Assembly: GCA_949317995.1 (NCBI GenBank) | Contig: OX439050.1 | Span: 54,189,777 to 54,253,776 of the forward strand | Direction of reading: 5' to 3' | Length of the DNA stretch: 64,000 bases | DNA from: Acholoe squamosa | Taxonomy: Eukaryota; Annelida; Polychaeta; Phyllodocida; Polynoidae | Shown here: piece after piece, positions 42,701 through 55,135 of the stretch | Position numbering within the stretch: position 1 is the first letter of the stretch | How the letters are laid out: each line of letters starts with the position of its first letter | Made by a program: the position numbers and the translations under genes | The notes under the pieces: model-generated | What the model was told of the DNA's origin: nothing | Databases searched by the model: none | Seen by the model: the letters and a program-made list of their open reading frames with translations, nothing else

Positions 42701-43597
42701 TGGGCTTCCCTAGCCCACTTAAAAGGGTCTTTGTCTCCTCTTTTCTATCTCGTCTGATGTGTGTGGTGCACATATGCACCGGCACTGACACATTCCTCTG
42801 TGAAATTGTGTAATGTCATTCTTCGCCATGAATATGACCTTAGCTGTTGAAATGGCGTTAACCCCTAGGTGCCCATGCGTGCATTTAAGCGCGGTTTTGG
42901 CGCAGTTTTGGGCTTAAATGCATGTATATTGAATGGAATTTTCACCCAGAAACTTCTACTGGTCCAATCTGCAAAGTTAGACCCTCATTGGAATGCTCAT
43001 GACTTCCTAGTTAGGATACAACCATCCATTTGGCTCTATCTCTATTATACCAGGCACAGGGAGTCAAAAACTGTCATTTTTGCGATTTATCCAGGGAGCT
43101 AACATCTGACATGTCACCAAAATGATGATGGGTCATACACACACAATTTCCCATCCTCCCATTAGATTGTACAACAACTGATCATATCAGTAATGATATG
43201 CCATGCAGTGTTACTAACACATTATGTTCCCTGATTGGCAATACCCATGCAGGCAGAATTCGCTTTGCAAGTTCTCTAAGCTCTCAGGACTGTAGGGATT
43301 ATGGCTATAATGTATGATTATATAGCACAAGAGAGACCATATACTAGAAAATGGAAGGTTTTGGTAACTATGGTTACCAGACCTGACCAGAAATACCCTG
43401 CCCTTAACAGAAAGTCTTCAGCATTGTTCACTGGGTTATGAGTATTGGGAAAATGTACTGCAGAGCCCATATCAGAAGAGAAGATCAAAGTAACACATGG
43501 TCTTATCAACAAGGTGATACAATTGTGAAATAATGTAAAACCTTCAAATAATTCTGGGCACAAAAAGGTTAAACATCTATTATTCACTCTCACTCAC
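42701..43597 (+). mobile_element. (CTCA)n-tailed SINE, copy 2, split by a MITE
   Basis: It has the same start (GGGCTTCCCTAGCCC) and 3' end as the copy at 20616. A perfect 12-bp target duplication TTTGCACCATCA flanks the whole (42689-42700 and 43598-43609). The SINE body is interrupted at its GGCG-TTAA-ACATC site by the 42862-43568 insert. Confidence 0.88.
42862..43568. mobile_element. TTAA-flanked MITE (piggyBac-like), 707 bp
   Basis: It is inserted in the SINE with TTAA on both sides (42858-42861 and 43569-43572). The two other SINE copies show the uninterrupted sequence with a single TTAA. The ends are imperfect inverted repeats CCCCTAGGTGCCCA and CCTTTTTGTGCCCA. TTAA duplication and CC-starting ends are piggyBac features. 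No transposase is encoded. Confidence 0.8.
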
Positions 43598-43609
43598 TTT
43601 GCACCATCA

Positions 43610-45869
43610 ACAGCTATGTAAGAAATGTGATAATGTTATATTCATGTTGCATGCAATAATCCACAAGTGGACCTATCGACTAAATACAGTGTGTCCTACA
43701 TTCTTTGGAAGTTGGTCAAGAAAGCAGGTAGTAGAAGGATATAATCCTTACACAACCGTTGCATTGTGAGAGGTTTCCTTGGGAGAGGCACTTTATTATG
43801 GGTATTCCTGTTGCCTTGCAATCACTTGTGATGGCATTATTCCAACAAACAGCATAATCATACTGATCAATAGTTTGTCAAAACACTGATGCCCAGTTGA
43901 TACCGATAAGAATTGATGTAACGTCAGAATAAATTGCCTTGGGTTACCCTTTCCCACCCTGTGAAATGTGGAATTTAATTAACAAGCATTATGTTTAGGA
44001 ACTAGACTCCTCATGTTGCACATTCACTGCGGGCCACTCTTCATGATCCTTGATGTAGTTGTTTTGTATATTCACGATAAGGATATTTGTAAAGTCCTGA
44101 ATATCTGAAATGCAAGTAATAAACGCAATGATATGAAATAACAAATACATCCTTTGCCGCACAACTATTAATTAATCATGTGGTCTGGCTATAATCTTGG
44201 TGGGCCTACATATTTTCTCCCCACCTAATGTATAGGTGTTATATGGCCATTAGGGCAGGGTTGTTTGTGCGCATGCCCTAATGCCTACTTCCTGCAGTAA
44301 CAACCATCATATATCACCATTGTTACACCTGACGCATACGCAGTCCACGGCAGGTGGTTGGTGCTTGAAATAGTGGGTGCCAGCTGTCCTCTAGAGGCAC
44401 AGTCTAGGGCAGTCTGTGAATATCACTCTTTCTTAAGTTTGTAGTCAATGTGCTTCAGCCTCTGTGTACACATATTATGTAAAGGCTCTTTTTGACTACA
44501 GAAAGAGTAATTAGCCTCATCTAAAGACAAAGACGACAGGCTATCTTTCATTTCAGGTCAGAGTTGTTTGAAACATGCCTATAGATATAATGCACAGTAC
44601 CCTGTCCATAAATGTTTCTTCATATCAATGCCTAGTGGAGGTAGAGGTGATATGCCATGACCGTAAACAGGCTCTAATTACAACTGTAGTCAAAGTTACA
44701 GAAGACACTGTCTTGACTAATGTTAAGTTCAAACTTGTGTTTGATATGCAATTCGATAGTGGCTGTGTCCTTCTCATCTGAAACACTATCTGGTGTAATA
44801 TCCAACGAATGGAAGATAATGTTCAGGGAAAAGGAAACTGCATCACACTGGAGCTTCAAAAAAGCCAAAAGAAAGGGTTATATTTCTGACAGAAAAAATT
44901 GGGCAAACATTCAGCTTTTGCTACGTCCTCAACATCTAACACATAAGGGCCCATTCCCCCATTTGACATGTATTTGGAACCTCATAATTTTAATCTAATG
45001 ATGAACTTAATGATGGGTTTGTCTTCCAAAAATCGCATGCAATTGATGCTAAATTGGAGGTGTCCAATGGATTTCTTGTACTTCTGCCACCTAGGATAGG
45101 CCAGCCTCGTACGGTTGGATTAGCCTGTTCCCAGTGATAGCATGCACCTCTATACAGAGTAGTATGGGCTACCCATACATGGACCCTGTTGCACATGGTC
45201 TGTCTGCACCCTTAACCATGGCTCCTTTAGAGTAGTTTTCAGACCAAGGCATGACATCAACGGAGCATGGCCTGGATCGCCGAATGCAGTCCGACCAGTC
45301 TCCCAAGATGGAGTGCCTCGGTCTGGAGACTTCTCCTAAGGAAGTTGTGGTTGAATGTGGTTCAGGCAACGAACATAACATGGATATGATCAATATATAA
45401 TAGATGGGAAAACACAATATTAGATGGAGAAAATGTACCGTAACATGCACATAAGTCACAACATCCACTAGTAAAACTGAGCATTCACTGTGATTAAAAT
45501 AACATGTGCTGATTGGCGGGTAGTACTGTTGCCCAGAAACACATCATAAAAGTGCTTGGTCTCCTCACAACTACGTCTATGAGTGTGTCATGAACGTGAG
45601 TGTTAGAACAGCTGACAACCTGGTTGCTCCATAACATTAATCCTATGGGACAATAGACATGTCCAGATGCCAGGTTCCCCTTCCTAGAGCTGTGCTGTGG
45701 GAAGAGGCATTGTTTACACCAGGGAGTACAAACAAAGGCCACAAATGTGTTTTCCACCTTTTGCTTTTCTCCTCTGCATTTCCTCCTCCTGTTTTTGAAT
45801 TCCAACTAGTCAGTGTGGACCAGCATTAGACCTATTCAGGAATATGAAACCATACCCAGCAAATTGTCG
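43610..45869. other. non-coding stretch
   Basis: No supported ORF. The part at about 44200-44390 shares short blocks (ATTAGGGCAGGGTTG, CATATATCACCAT, CGCAGT) with 52050-52240, indicating a diverged dispersed repeat. Confidence 0.4.
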
Positions 45870-45889
45870 TTATCTGTCGCCATGATTGG

Positions 45890-46480
45890 TCATCAATGGT
45901 GACTCCTTTCTGAGTGATAACTCACTGCGTCATCTTTCGCCACTGTGTGTCAGTCTCACATGGCATGGCAATTTATCACAACAGTCACCAACATGATCTC
46001 ACTCACTGCGTGAGTATGTGCCACCCCTTGTCATCCCTCACAAAGCATGGTGACTTATCACTACCATCGCCAACATGGATCTAACTCACTGCGTGAGTAT
46101 GTGCCACTGCCTGTCAACTCTCACTCAGAATGGCGGCTTATCACAAGCATCGCCAACATGGATCTGACTCACTGTGTGATTATGTACCACTCCCGTGCCA
46201 CTGGCATCAACTCTCACACATAATGGCGACTTATCACTACCATTGCCAACATTGGTCTCACTCAATGCGTGAACTTGTGTCACTCCATGTCAATGCTCTC
46301 TAAGGATTGCATCATCTGTCACTCACTCTCACTAAGAATGGCAACTTATCACCACCATTGCCAGCCTTTGTCTCACTCAATGCGTGAATTTGTGTCACTC
46401 CAAGTCAATGCTCTCTGAGGATTGCATCATCTGTCACTCACTCTCACTCACAGTGGCAACTTATCACCACCATTGCCAAA
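45890..46480. repeat. satellite-like array 1 (83-115 bp units)
   Basis: CTCACTGCGTGAGTATGTGCCAC and its variants recur with spacing 83, 83, 93 and 115 bp. They alternate with GGCGACTTATCACTACCATCGCCAACAT-like blocks. The units are diverged. Confidence 0.75.
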
Positions 46481-46849
46481 GGTGTTGAGACAGCACCACT
46501 GTTCCACATGTAGCCTATCTAGGAAGTGTGGGCATGAAGTATAAGTCCCATACGTATCAAATGTACTTTGTTTCACACTGATTTCCATGTAATACTTCAG
46601 AGTTGAATCAAACAAGATTATATAGAGAGAATATCAATTGAATTTAGATAGAGGTATCTCTAAAATGAAAGCAACTATCCATAAACACCTTTTCTCTGGT
46701 TACAGGAAAAATACATAGGGAAATATCACCATGAACACCTTGTCTGTGGTTAGAGGGAAGATACATATGGCAATACCTTCTCTGGCAAAACATACTTTGA
46801 TCTGGCAGATGTGAGGCTGCATGATTACCAATGTCGATGATCATGAGCT

Positions 46850-47570
46850 TTTCATCTAACAAGGTGAGTGATCACCAGCGTCGCCATCACTGGTGAGTCT
46901 GAGTGATCACCACTCTCGCCATCCATGGTGAACCTGCGCTATGATGTGGTGCGCGTTTCATCTAGCGAGGTGAGTGATCAACCGCCTTGCCATCCCTGGT
47001 GAGTGTGAGTCATCACGATCCTCGCCAGCCGTGGTGAACATGCGCTATGGCATGGTGTGCGTTTCATCTAGCGAGGTGAGTGATCACTCGTGTCGCCATC
47101 CCTGGTGAGTGTGGGTGATCAAGATCCTCACCATCTGTGGTGAACCTGTGCTATCACGAGGTACGTGTTTTATCTAGCGAGGTGACTGATCACAATCCTT
47201 GCCATCCGTGGTGAATGTGCATTATGACGAGGTGTGCGTCTCATCTAGCGAAGTGAGTGATCACTCATGTCGCCATCCCTGGTGAGGATGAGTGATCACT
47301 CATGTCGCCATCCCTGGTGAGGATGAGTGATCACGATCCTCGCCATCCCTGGTGAACATGTGCTATGACGAGGTGCGTGTTTCATCTAGCGAGGTGAGTG
47401 ATCACCCGCGTTGCCATCCCTGGTGAGTCTGAGTGATCACCATCCTCGCCATCTGAGGTGAGGCCATGTGATCACCACCATTGCTATTCCTGGTGATCTT
47501 GTGCTATAGCGACGTCGTGTTCCATCTAGCGACATATGTGAGCCACTTCACACAGGTTGACAAGGAGTCA
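46850..47570. repeat. satellite-like array 2 (106-bp units from about 35-bp subunits)
   Basis: CATCTAGCGAGGTGAGTGATCA-type markers start at about 46853, 46959, 47065, 47171, 47242, 47382 and 47523. Spacings are 106, 106, 106, 71, 140 and 141 bp, multiples of about 35. The subunit is GGTGAGTGTGAGTGATCACCNTCCTCGCCATCC-like. It shares the ATCACC..TCGCCA core with array 1. Confidence 0.85.
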
Positions 47571-50355
47571 CAACAATTTGCTGGGTAAGTTAATAACATA
47601 TCTAGCTGTTATTCATAATATAATAAAGGAAATCCTAAATGTTTTGGTCGTGTCCATGGTTAGTTTGCCAATGATTTGTGTCATAGACTCAGCATGGAAT
47701 GAGCATGATGCACCATTTATGCATAATGGCCCTTGAAGGGTTAATACTAATGCATATATACCTTTAAGGGTCCCTCACGTAGGAGGGCATAGGTCATACT
47801 GAGGCACCAATGAAGTGTAGGCTTCTGCAGTTTACTATATATTGTTAATTGCGTGAGCCAAGGGACAGCACTTAAATATGTGTGAACAACAATCCAGCTC
47901 ATCAGAACCCCCCTCTCATGCACATGATCCCTAATATAGTGGGGGGAGCACTTGAGATCTGTGGGACAGCTCTATTAGCATGGTACATTACTGGCCCTCA
48001 AAGGGTTAGGGGCAGCTGTCACAAATAAACATTGTAAAATTGACAGATTGACAGTGGAAAAATCAGTACTGACAGATCGACAGTGGGAAAATCAATGTTG
48101 ACAGCATAGCCTTTTGTAGGCTTATGACTTGACAGACTGACAGCTAAAAATTACCTGCTTGACACCAATGTATATTTCAGCTTTATGTGGTTTCCTATGT
48201 ATTGGATAAAAATAATGTCTATAAAAATAATGTCTATTTTTTACAGGTTGATTTGTTAAAGGTGTGGCCCTTCATGGCTTCTATATTACAGAAGTTCTGT
48301 ATAAACTGGTGACTGTTGAGGTAACCTGTAGACACCTCCAATTTGTTTACTCCACCTCATTCTCCATGACAGCCTATCCTAGAGTCAGCAGTTCCAGTTG
48401 TATTGACAGCTACATGTCAATACCACATTCAATTAACAAGTCATTTGCCTAGGGCTGTCAGGATCGTGTTGCAATAGTTTCCACGATGGGATGGCATCAA
48501 ATCGTAGTGGGAGGTATAAGAAATGACTCCATACCAGTGACTAAATAGTGAGCTACAGGTCAGGCCTCAAAATAGCAGCTGATATTTATTCAACTACTGA
48601 CTCAATACCCACCACTATGAAGTCATGACACCCAGTCATAGGGTAATAAATGACCCTAACTATATAAAGTTGATCCCTCCTGGTTACATAGTCACAAACA
48701 TGGTCAATTCTCATGAAAATGGATCATAGTTTTAAATAAGGTCAATGGTCATGATTCTGCATACTGCTTATGTATAATGTACAACACAATTAATTGGAAT
48801 AATCTTGCAAAAACCAACGCATAGGCTTGATCAAAAAAGCATAGATGTTATGATCCCACAATCTCTCAGAGGATGACTGAGGTCAGGGATGCTATTATAG
48901 GAAGGCTCCTCGACCTCTGTGAGTGGCCTGGGGTCAAGACCTTTTGGATCATTAGTCTATATATAGAGAATATTTATATGATTATAAAGCAATCAGCACA
49001 GATTGGCTACATTTTAGCAAAGGAGTGCAGGGGGCAGCAGCCAAGACTACCCACTAATTATTCACACAGAGGGCTATCATACAAGCACCCCTTATTGAGT
49101 CACTGCTCTGGTGGCTATTTAGCCAGTAGGCAGTATGATCACCCAGTAATGTAGCCAGCTATTTGGTCACTATGGCCAAAATCCTAAGAACAACAAGATT
49201 TGGCCCATCTCCAATTGTAGCTGGCTGAACCTGTCATAGAATCTATTGAAATAAGGTCCAGGACTCACATTGTAGAATAGAATACGCGCTGCAAAGATAA
49301 GGCAGTCAGTGTCAGGAGTAAAGAGGGACACATACATTGTGACATGTGACCTGGAAATGATGAAGTAAGCAGCCTCAGGGGTCTTACTGGACATTGAGCC
49401 ATAATCAGAGAAAATCGGGGGGGCCCAATGAGCCAAACGTAGCCCAAGGGCAAAGTTGTTTAAACGTGTGAGTAGTAAGATAGAGTGGTTTTATTCTGTA
49501 TTGAATCTTGCATCACCGTGTGGGTGCTGAATGCACAAGATCTAGGTGACGTTTTTGATTAGCAATATGGTCCCAGATAATTATGGAATCTAATGTGTTT
49601 GGACCTTCCCCTAAGAAGCAAAACAGCTTGAATGAATTATGTCATTCACTTGTGGTTATAGATACCAACAAACACCTTACACACTGCTTTAAAATGTATA
49701 TGGGGCAAAAATATAGTAAAAGAATGCTTTGTCAAAGGTCTATAGGTCATAAATCTAAGTATCCAGGTTCCCTAAAATAACAATGTACTGTGATGAAGTC
49801 TTATTTGTGAAAATAATCAGAATGACCATAAGATTCAATTGAGATAGGTCTCGGTTTTACTCCGATATACATGTGATTGAGGATAGGATCCATAGAATGA
49901 TCGGTGATTATGCTGGTTCTTAGGGACTGAGCTTTGCTTCAGTTTACCACTATCTGAAGGTACAAAACAGAAGATCATAGGCAAATTACTAAATCTATAT
50001 GCACGGTTTATAGTAAAACAGATAATGGAATCATTTTTGCCTGACCAAAATACCCTTTAAAGAATCATATAAAAAAAGATATGTCCTGCTGGTTGTGCTA
50101 TAATTTGAACGGTGTACCTGGGATGTTGTATGAATTCAATATCTCAGGTGCCCATTGACAAATAGATCTGTTATCCACATGACTGGCCTTACAAACCTAT
50201 CAGCGTATAGGGTCACTAGAGGTCGATCACAATGAGTATGCTGGTCTTTCCATTTCATTTGAGTGTGCATGACATGTCTAAACCCTGACACAGTCATCCA
50301 CTGCCCTGCTACCTTTCACACCATTATTATGTGATTGACTAGACGTCAATTACAT
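47571..50355. other. non-coding stretch
   Basis: No supported ORF or RNA gene. Minor direct repeats (GACAGAT-TGACAGTGG... at 48040-48090) are visible and nothing else. Confidence 0.45.
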
Positions 50356-50359
50356 ACTG

Positions 50360-50460
50360 AACAAGTAATCAATGGATAATTCATGACGAGTGTGTGTTAG
50401 TGAAGGATAATTACACGAGGCCATAGGCCGAGTGTAATTAGCCTCTGTACACATTGTTAT
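50360..50460. mobile_element. foldback element, truncated relative of 42194-42313
   Basis: It shares CAATGGATAATTCATGAC, GAGTGTGTGTTAGTGAAGG and the GGCC...GGCC centre with the 42194 element; the second arm stops early (GAGTGTAATTAGCC). Confidence 0.65.
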
Positions 50461-51128
50461 TGGTGTATATGTTTTTGATATATAATATAGTTGATGGTAG
50501 CCCATAGGCCATGTAGATGGTACAGCTAGCATTTACACCTCAGAGACAGAGAATAGCCTGCTTCTGGGGTGGTCACAGGACAGCAGCTAAGAACAATTGG
50601 GGATTAAGGTATTTGTTTGAGCCTGCATGCACCAGTGGTCATTAACCCCTTAAGGGCCACATAGCAGCAGTAAAATTATTAACCCTAAAAGGGTATTGAA
50701 CATAGAACATAGACTCAATCGCACGTAGGCCTAAGGCCTGGACTCAACCATTTTCTGTTTCTTCCAATTTAACATTCTATGTCTCTACCATACACATTCA
50801 TGGCAATACAACATAGATCATAATCTTTTTGTTCCCTTATGATGAAACATGTGTAATACTGTAATAAGCTTGCACGGTAAAAGTAGTCCCCATTACTATC
50901 AAAGTCTTGTACCAACCTGTGTACCCATCCACTCTCCAGCTGGCATTTCCTGACATGTAAATATTTGATGCCCAATACCTGTGCCTCTAGTAAGACTGAC
51001 ATCCTCTTCCCCTGTGTGGGCGTCCCTATCTCCCAAATGAGACCTGGAAGTGGTCTTACTTCCTACCAGAAAACCCTGCAAATAAGCCACGGAAAGTAGA
51101 CTATTTCAGAGGCCTAATGTGACTTATA

Positions 51129-51258
51129 AGGGGTGCGTCCACTGCCGACGGATGGACAATCCGTCAGTTTCATCCGTATCATTTACCATTGATTTCTATG
51201 GAAAAAAAAACGGATGAAGGGAGACGGATGGTCCATCCGTCGCAGTGGATGCACCCCT
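51129..51258. mobile_element. 130-bp foldback MITE
   Basis: The arms begin AGGGGTGCGTCCACTG and end CAGTGGATGCACCCCT, with nested CGGATGGACNATCCGT motifs and an A-tract in the loop. Flanking TA-rich bases do not give an unambiguous duplication. Confidence 0.75.
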
Positions 51259-52452
51259 ATAGTTCCTACCTCAATTCAGGGTGTGGCTTTAACACAAGGT
51301 TGTAAATTTATCAAGGAATAGGCACCATATCAGACCCCTCCTGCAGCTTATAGCATTCTCATCAAGTCAGAGTACCACATGTATACATGGTTTCATGGTA
51401 GAAATGAAGTCAGAGCTGTATGATACCTCTAGGTTCACCTCCCTTTATTGTTGTAATGCACTTTGCGGTACTATTGGGTATACTTGATAGCAATGCATCT
51501 TGTGCATCACACCCATGGTTAAAAGGCCAGGGGGTCACATTAGGGGCATGAGTATGACTTCTTGAGTTTTAAATGTTTATTCACTGAAGAAATGGTACAT
51601 GTGTACCCTTTCGTAGATGGGTCATCCAACCATATATTGAACTACGTGTACAGCAATGCATTATAATAATGGCCGTAATTTGTCTGGTACTGCCATTTCA
51701 GTTTTATATTATGAATACATGCATACTCAACTTTTCACATAACAAGGAGAACAAAACACATCTATGCAGATTAATTAGATTGATAATTTTCCAGTTTCTT
51801 ATGATCTTCAAATGTGTTCAATACTGTAAGTTTTACCGTTTACATATCATATAGATTTATTAGATGTAGAAATAGTCATGATCTAGTGGAAAGGATCATT
51901 TAGAGTTATTACCAGTAGTACGTTTTATACTATATGGATCATATCTCACAAGTAGACCAATCATTGCCAAACCTTGTTTTATGAAATAAGTTGTTAAGCA
52001 CCTTAGTCTAACTGTATCTGACTTTCCCTCCCACCCCATTGTGGATGGTTTATGGTTATTAGGACAGGGTTGCTGGGATTGGATTCACAGCGTGTCATGG
52101 CTAAAACATACACTGACCATGCCCAAACACCTACTTGCAGCCAGAATGACTGTCATATATCACCATGGCGATGCCTCTGGCGTGCGCAGTAGGTCGGAAA
52201 CAGCCAAGGTCACAGTTATAGGTTGCCAGCTGACATTTTAGCATACCATTTACCCTCATTTTTGTATATAATACGATTAATCTTTTTTTAACTGTATATC
52301 TTTGAACAGGCCCGTACACCATGTTACTCTGGATGGACATCACTAATAATTGATCAATACCCTCTGTCATATCTATTTATGATTTCTTTGTCCGCGATTT
52401 ATCAACCAGCGCTTGTGACACTGGCGCTACTGGATCATCAAACTCCTATTAA

Positions 52453-52965
52453 AGGAAAACAGTACCCAAACTTTATCATATCATATTTTGATACCATTTT
52501 TTATCAAATAAAAATATTCTGGCATAGTTAGTGAAATATGTATCAGTATAGAGGAACACAGCAGGCTTATCTGCTTCATGTGATGACGTCACAATTGGGC
52601 AAAATGCAACAGATTAGTGCTTGCACAGTACTGTTAGCCCACAATCAGATACTGTTTGTTGCATTTTACAGGCACAACTTGTTTATTTCCTTTGAGAGGT
52701 ATTACAAGATAGCTCTACAGAAGGTCCTGGTATAAGATCAGGATGCCATGTAATATATTATTATAATACATTTTGTCATGCTCTCCATGCATAAACAAGA
52801 CAACACCTGATGCATTCAGCCCAACCGCGACGTCATCATATCCATCACACAAACCTGCTGCTCTCCTCTACAGTGATGAATAGTTTGATAACTATGCTAG
52901 AATCCTTTTATTTGATACCAAAGCTATCAAAAAATGATGTCATAAAATTAGGGCACTGTTTCCCT
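52453..52965. mobile_element. 513-bp foldback element with about 170-bp arms
   Basis: The left arm (52453-52620) and right arm (52800-52965) are extended imperfect complements. Examples are AGGAAAACAGT / ACTGTTTCCCT, TATCAAATAAAA and GCATAGTTA, and a CRE-like TGATGACGTC in both arms. TTAA lies on both sides (52449-52452, 52966-52969). No protein is encoded. It abuts and truncates the protease-bearing retroelement remnant. Confidence 0.75.
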
Positions 52966-53228
52966 TTAAGTTTAGGTACAACATAGAACACATGCATGAT
53001 GTTAATATTGTTAATTCCAAGTGCAATCTTGATTTGTAATCGAGCCACCTGTGACACTCCATCAGCCAAAATGACTCTAACATGGCAAGGTGCAGTCTTT
53101 ATACGCATTTTATCAATTAACACCCAATAGAATTTATGAGAAATAACACTGATGGATGCACCGGTATCAACTAAAGCAGGTATCTTATAACCACAAACAT
53201 TTACATGTAATGCACCATTCTCTAACAC
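52966..53228 (-). pseudogene. retroviral-type aspartic protease fragment
   Basis: The minus-strand frame reads NGALHVNVCGYK then PALVDTGASISVIS, the active-site signature of retroelement aspartic proteases, and runs on to VFYVVPKLKG. It is then cut by the foldback element at 52965. It lies downstream, on the same strand, of the basic Ser/Lys/His-rich ORF at 53310-53826, consistent with a gag-protease order. RT is not present in the window. Confidence 0.65.
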
Positions 53229-53309
53229 ACATTCTAAAAATTAGCCCTATTAAAATCAGCAACTCTATGATTAAGTCTAGAAGACCTGCTCTGTCTAGAC
53301 TCTAGTTGT

Positions 53310-53826
53310 TTAAATAATGCTTACTAGAAGATGGGATGGTATCCAAATCTCCCTCTTCAAATCAGAATGGCTGTGACTTTTCTTACTGTGACTTTTAGAA
53401 CTAGAATTATGGCTTGAATTTGAGGAATGACTTTTACCACCATAATTCTTAGACTTATGCTTATCATGCTTCTTGGACTTATAATTCTGTTTGGAGAAAT
53501 TTGTATTGTATCTGTCACCTCCATTTGATACAGATGAGTCTCTACCGCGATCTAGAAGCACCACTACTACGGCTCTCTCTAGAGCTACTTCTATGTCTTT
53601 TACTAGAGCCTGATTTTCCTTGCTTGTGCTTATCATTCTTGTGGTGAGATTTCTTATGTTTAGAAAGGCCTCTCTCATCAAAATATACACTGTTCTTCAT
53701 GCTGCGCTGTATAGCATCTAAGGTCACCGTGTTGATATTGACCTGATTCGACAAATCTGGTTTTACTTCTACAACACCGTGATTAATCTTAACTTCCTCT
53801 ATCTCGGCCATCTCAACTGCAGCCAT
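53310..53826 (-). pseudogene. basic Ser/Lys/His-rich gag-like ORF, frameshifted
   Basis: The frame opens at 53826 (MAAVEMAEIEEVKI) and becomes Lys/His/Ser/Arg-rich. A frameshift near 53560-53580 moves it to a second frame with KSKKHDKHKSK and KSHSHSD. Upstream on the same strand 54141-54440 is another acidic open frame that may belong to the same remnant. I recognise no zinc knuckle. Assignment to gag rests on position before the protease. Confidence 0.4.
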
Positions 53827-54140
53827 GATTTATTTATTTATGGTTTATTACTTAATGATCTAATGGTGTCTCTGTGTTTGGAATATTGCAGATTGTCATG
53901 TTTTTTTTCCATATGCTGTAAGGTCTCATTATAATCTATAGAGCGATTCTCCATAATTTATACTTAAACCATCAATTTGCATTGTAAATCCACCAATCTG
54001 CTGGCAAAAGGGTTCACTACAGCTTGCTGTTCAGGTTCTATTTTAATGGTAGAATCTCTAATCTTAGTGTTAAAATTTGCAATTGTATCCTCCAAAACTT
54101 TGATATGCCCCACATTCTCTGCTGCAGAAGTTGAACCTGT

Positions 54141-54440
54141 CTAGTAAAACCCTGTTTGTGTAGCTGATTTTTCCTGCAACTCATGAATAATATCCACGGC
54201 TTCCCCTAATGTTTTAGGATTTTTGTCCCCCATGTTGGTAATAGAGTCACTGACTGACCAGATTGAGTCAATACTAATGCTCATATTAGGAGCATGCGCC
54301 CCAACCACATTAGTAGTGTCAGTATTCCCAGCACCGAAGTCAATAGTGGAGGATTCAGTAATGTTAGATTGTAGGAAAACACCAATGAACTTCTTAGAAT
54401 CACTCAACTGTTGATGATATGCATCTGTGCGATCGTGCAC
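54141..54440 (-). pseudogene. possible N-terminal fragment of the same retroelement remnant
   Basis: An open frame of about 100 codons, acidic and Ser/Thr-rich, lies 5' of the gag-like ORF on the same strand. No domain is recognised, and it could be a chance ORF. Confidence 0.25.
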
Positions 54441-54890
54441 TCTAGCTCCTGTGCCCCTGCTGCTGGAGATGATTCGCGCTGTGGCATTGAGGTGAGAAAT
54501 CCAATATTCTCCACACCCTGAAATACCTTCGGGGGAAGTCTTCCTTCCACAGATCTCAGATTTCTCTGAAACTCAGGATTCTGCCCAGCTCACGAATCCT
54601 TATGTCCTCGTCGTCGACCTGTCATCTAGGCATGCCTCCATCAGGAACAAAGCACTCTGCCTGTCGCGCACAACACTGCACCTAGCACTATCACCATCTA
54701 ATTTTGCCAAAAATTCGCTTGGTCCATGAGAAAGCACTCAAAAGCTGTTTGTTTTCCACTATGAATTATATCATTCTTAGACCACAATAAATGTTGGTGC
54801 CTTATGCTGAGAGAAGCAGCCAGTCAACCTACCATGAGATCCCTTTTACGCAGATTAATCTTCTTTCAGCCTAATAGGCAATATACTTGT

Positions 54891-54892
<2 letters not shown>

Positions 54893-54948
<56 letters not shown>
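54893..54948. repeat. (TA)28 microsatellite
   Basis: An uninterrupted run of 28 TA dinucleotides. Confidence 0.97.
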
Positions 54949-54950
<2 letters not shown>

Positions 54951-55135
54951 CATATTGCACCCATATGGGAAACCAGAAGTGTTATTTCATGTAAAAAACA
55001 ACTCTCCAAAAACTTAACATTGGTCTGTCACCAAACCCCTAGTGGCGTAACATGTCTTGATCACCACTGGTGGTCATGTGACTGACTTAAACCATCAATT
55101 TACATTGTAAATCCACCAATCTGCTGGCAAAAGGG

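Larger units (their letters stand above)
53963..55135. repeat. pair of 50-bp direct repeats around the remnant
   Basis: AAACCATCAATTTGCATTGT and the next 30 bases occur at about 53966-54013 and 55089-55135 with one or two differences. A second pair, TACCATGAGATCCCTTTT, lies at 54830 and 55289. The duplications suggest local rearrangement. Confidence 0.65.

Noticed and set aside
44990-45468. Minus-strand short ORFs as host exons
   Set aside because: No conserved domain, no convincing splice pattern and no continuity between frames.
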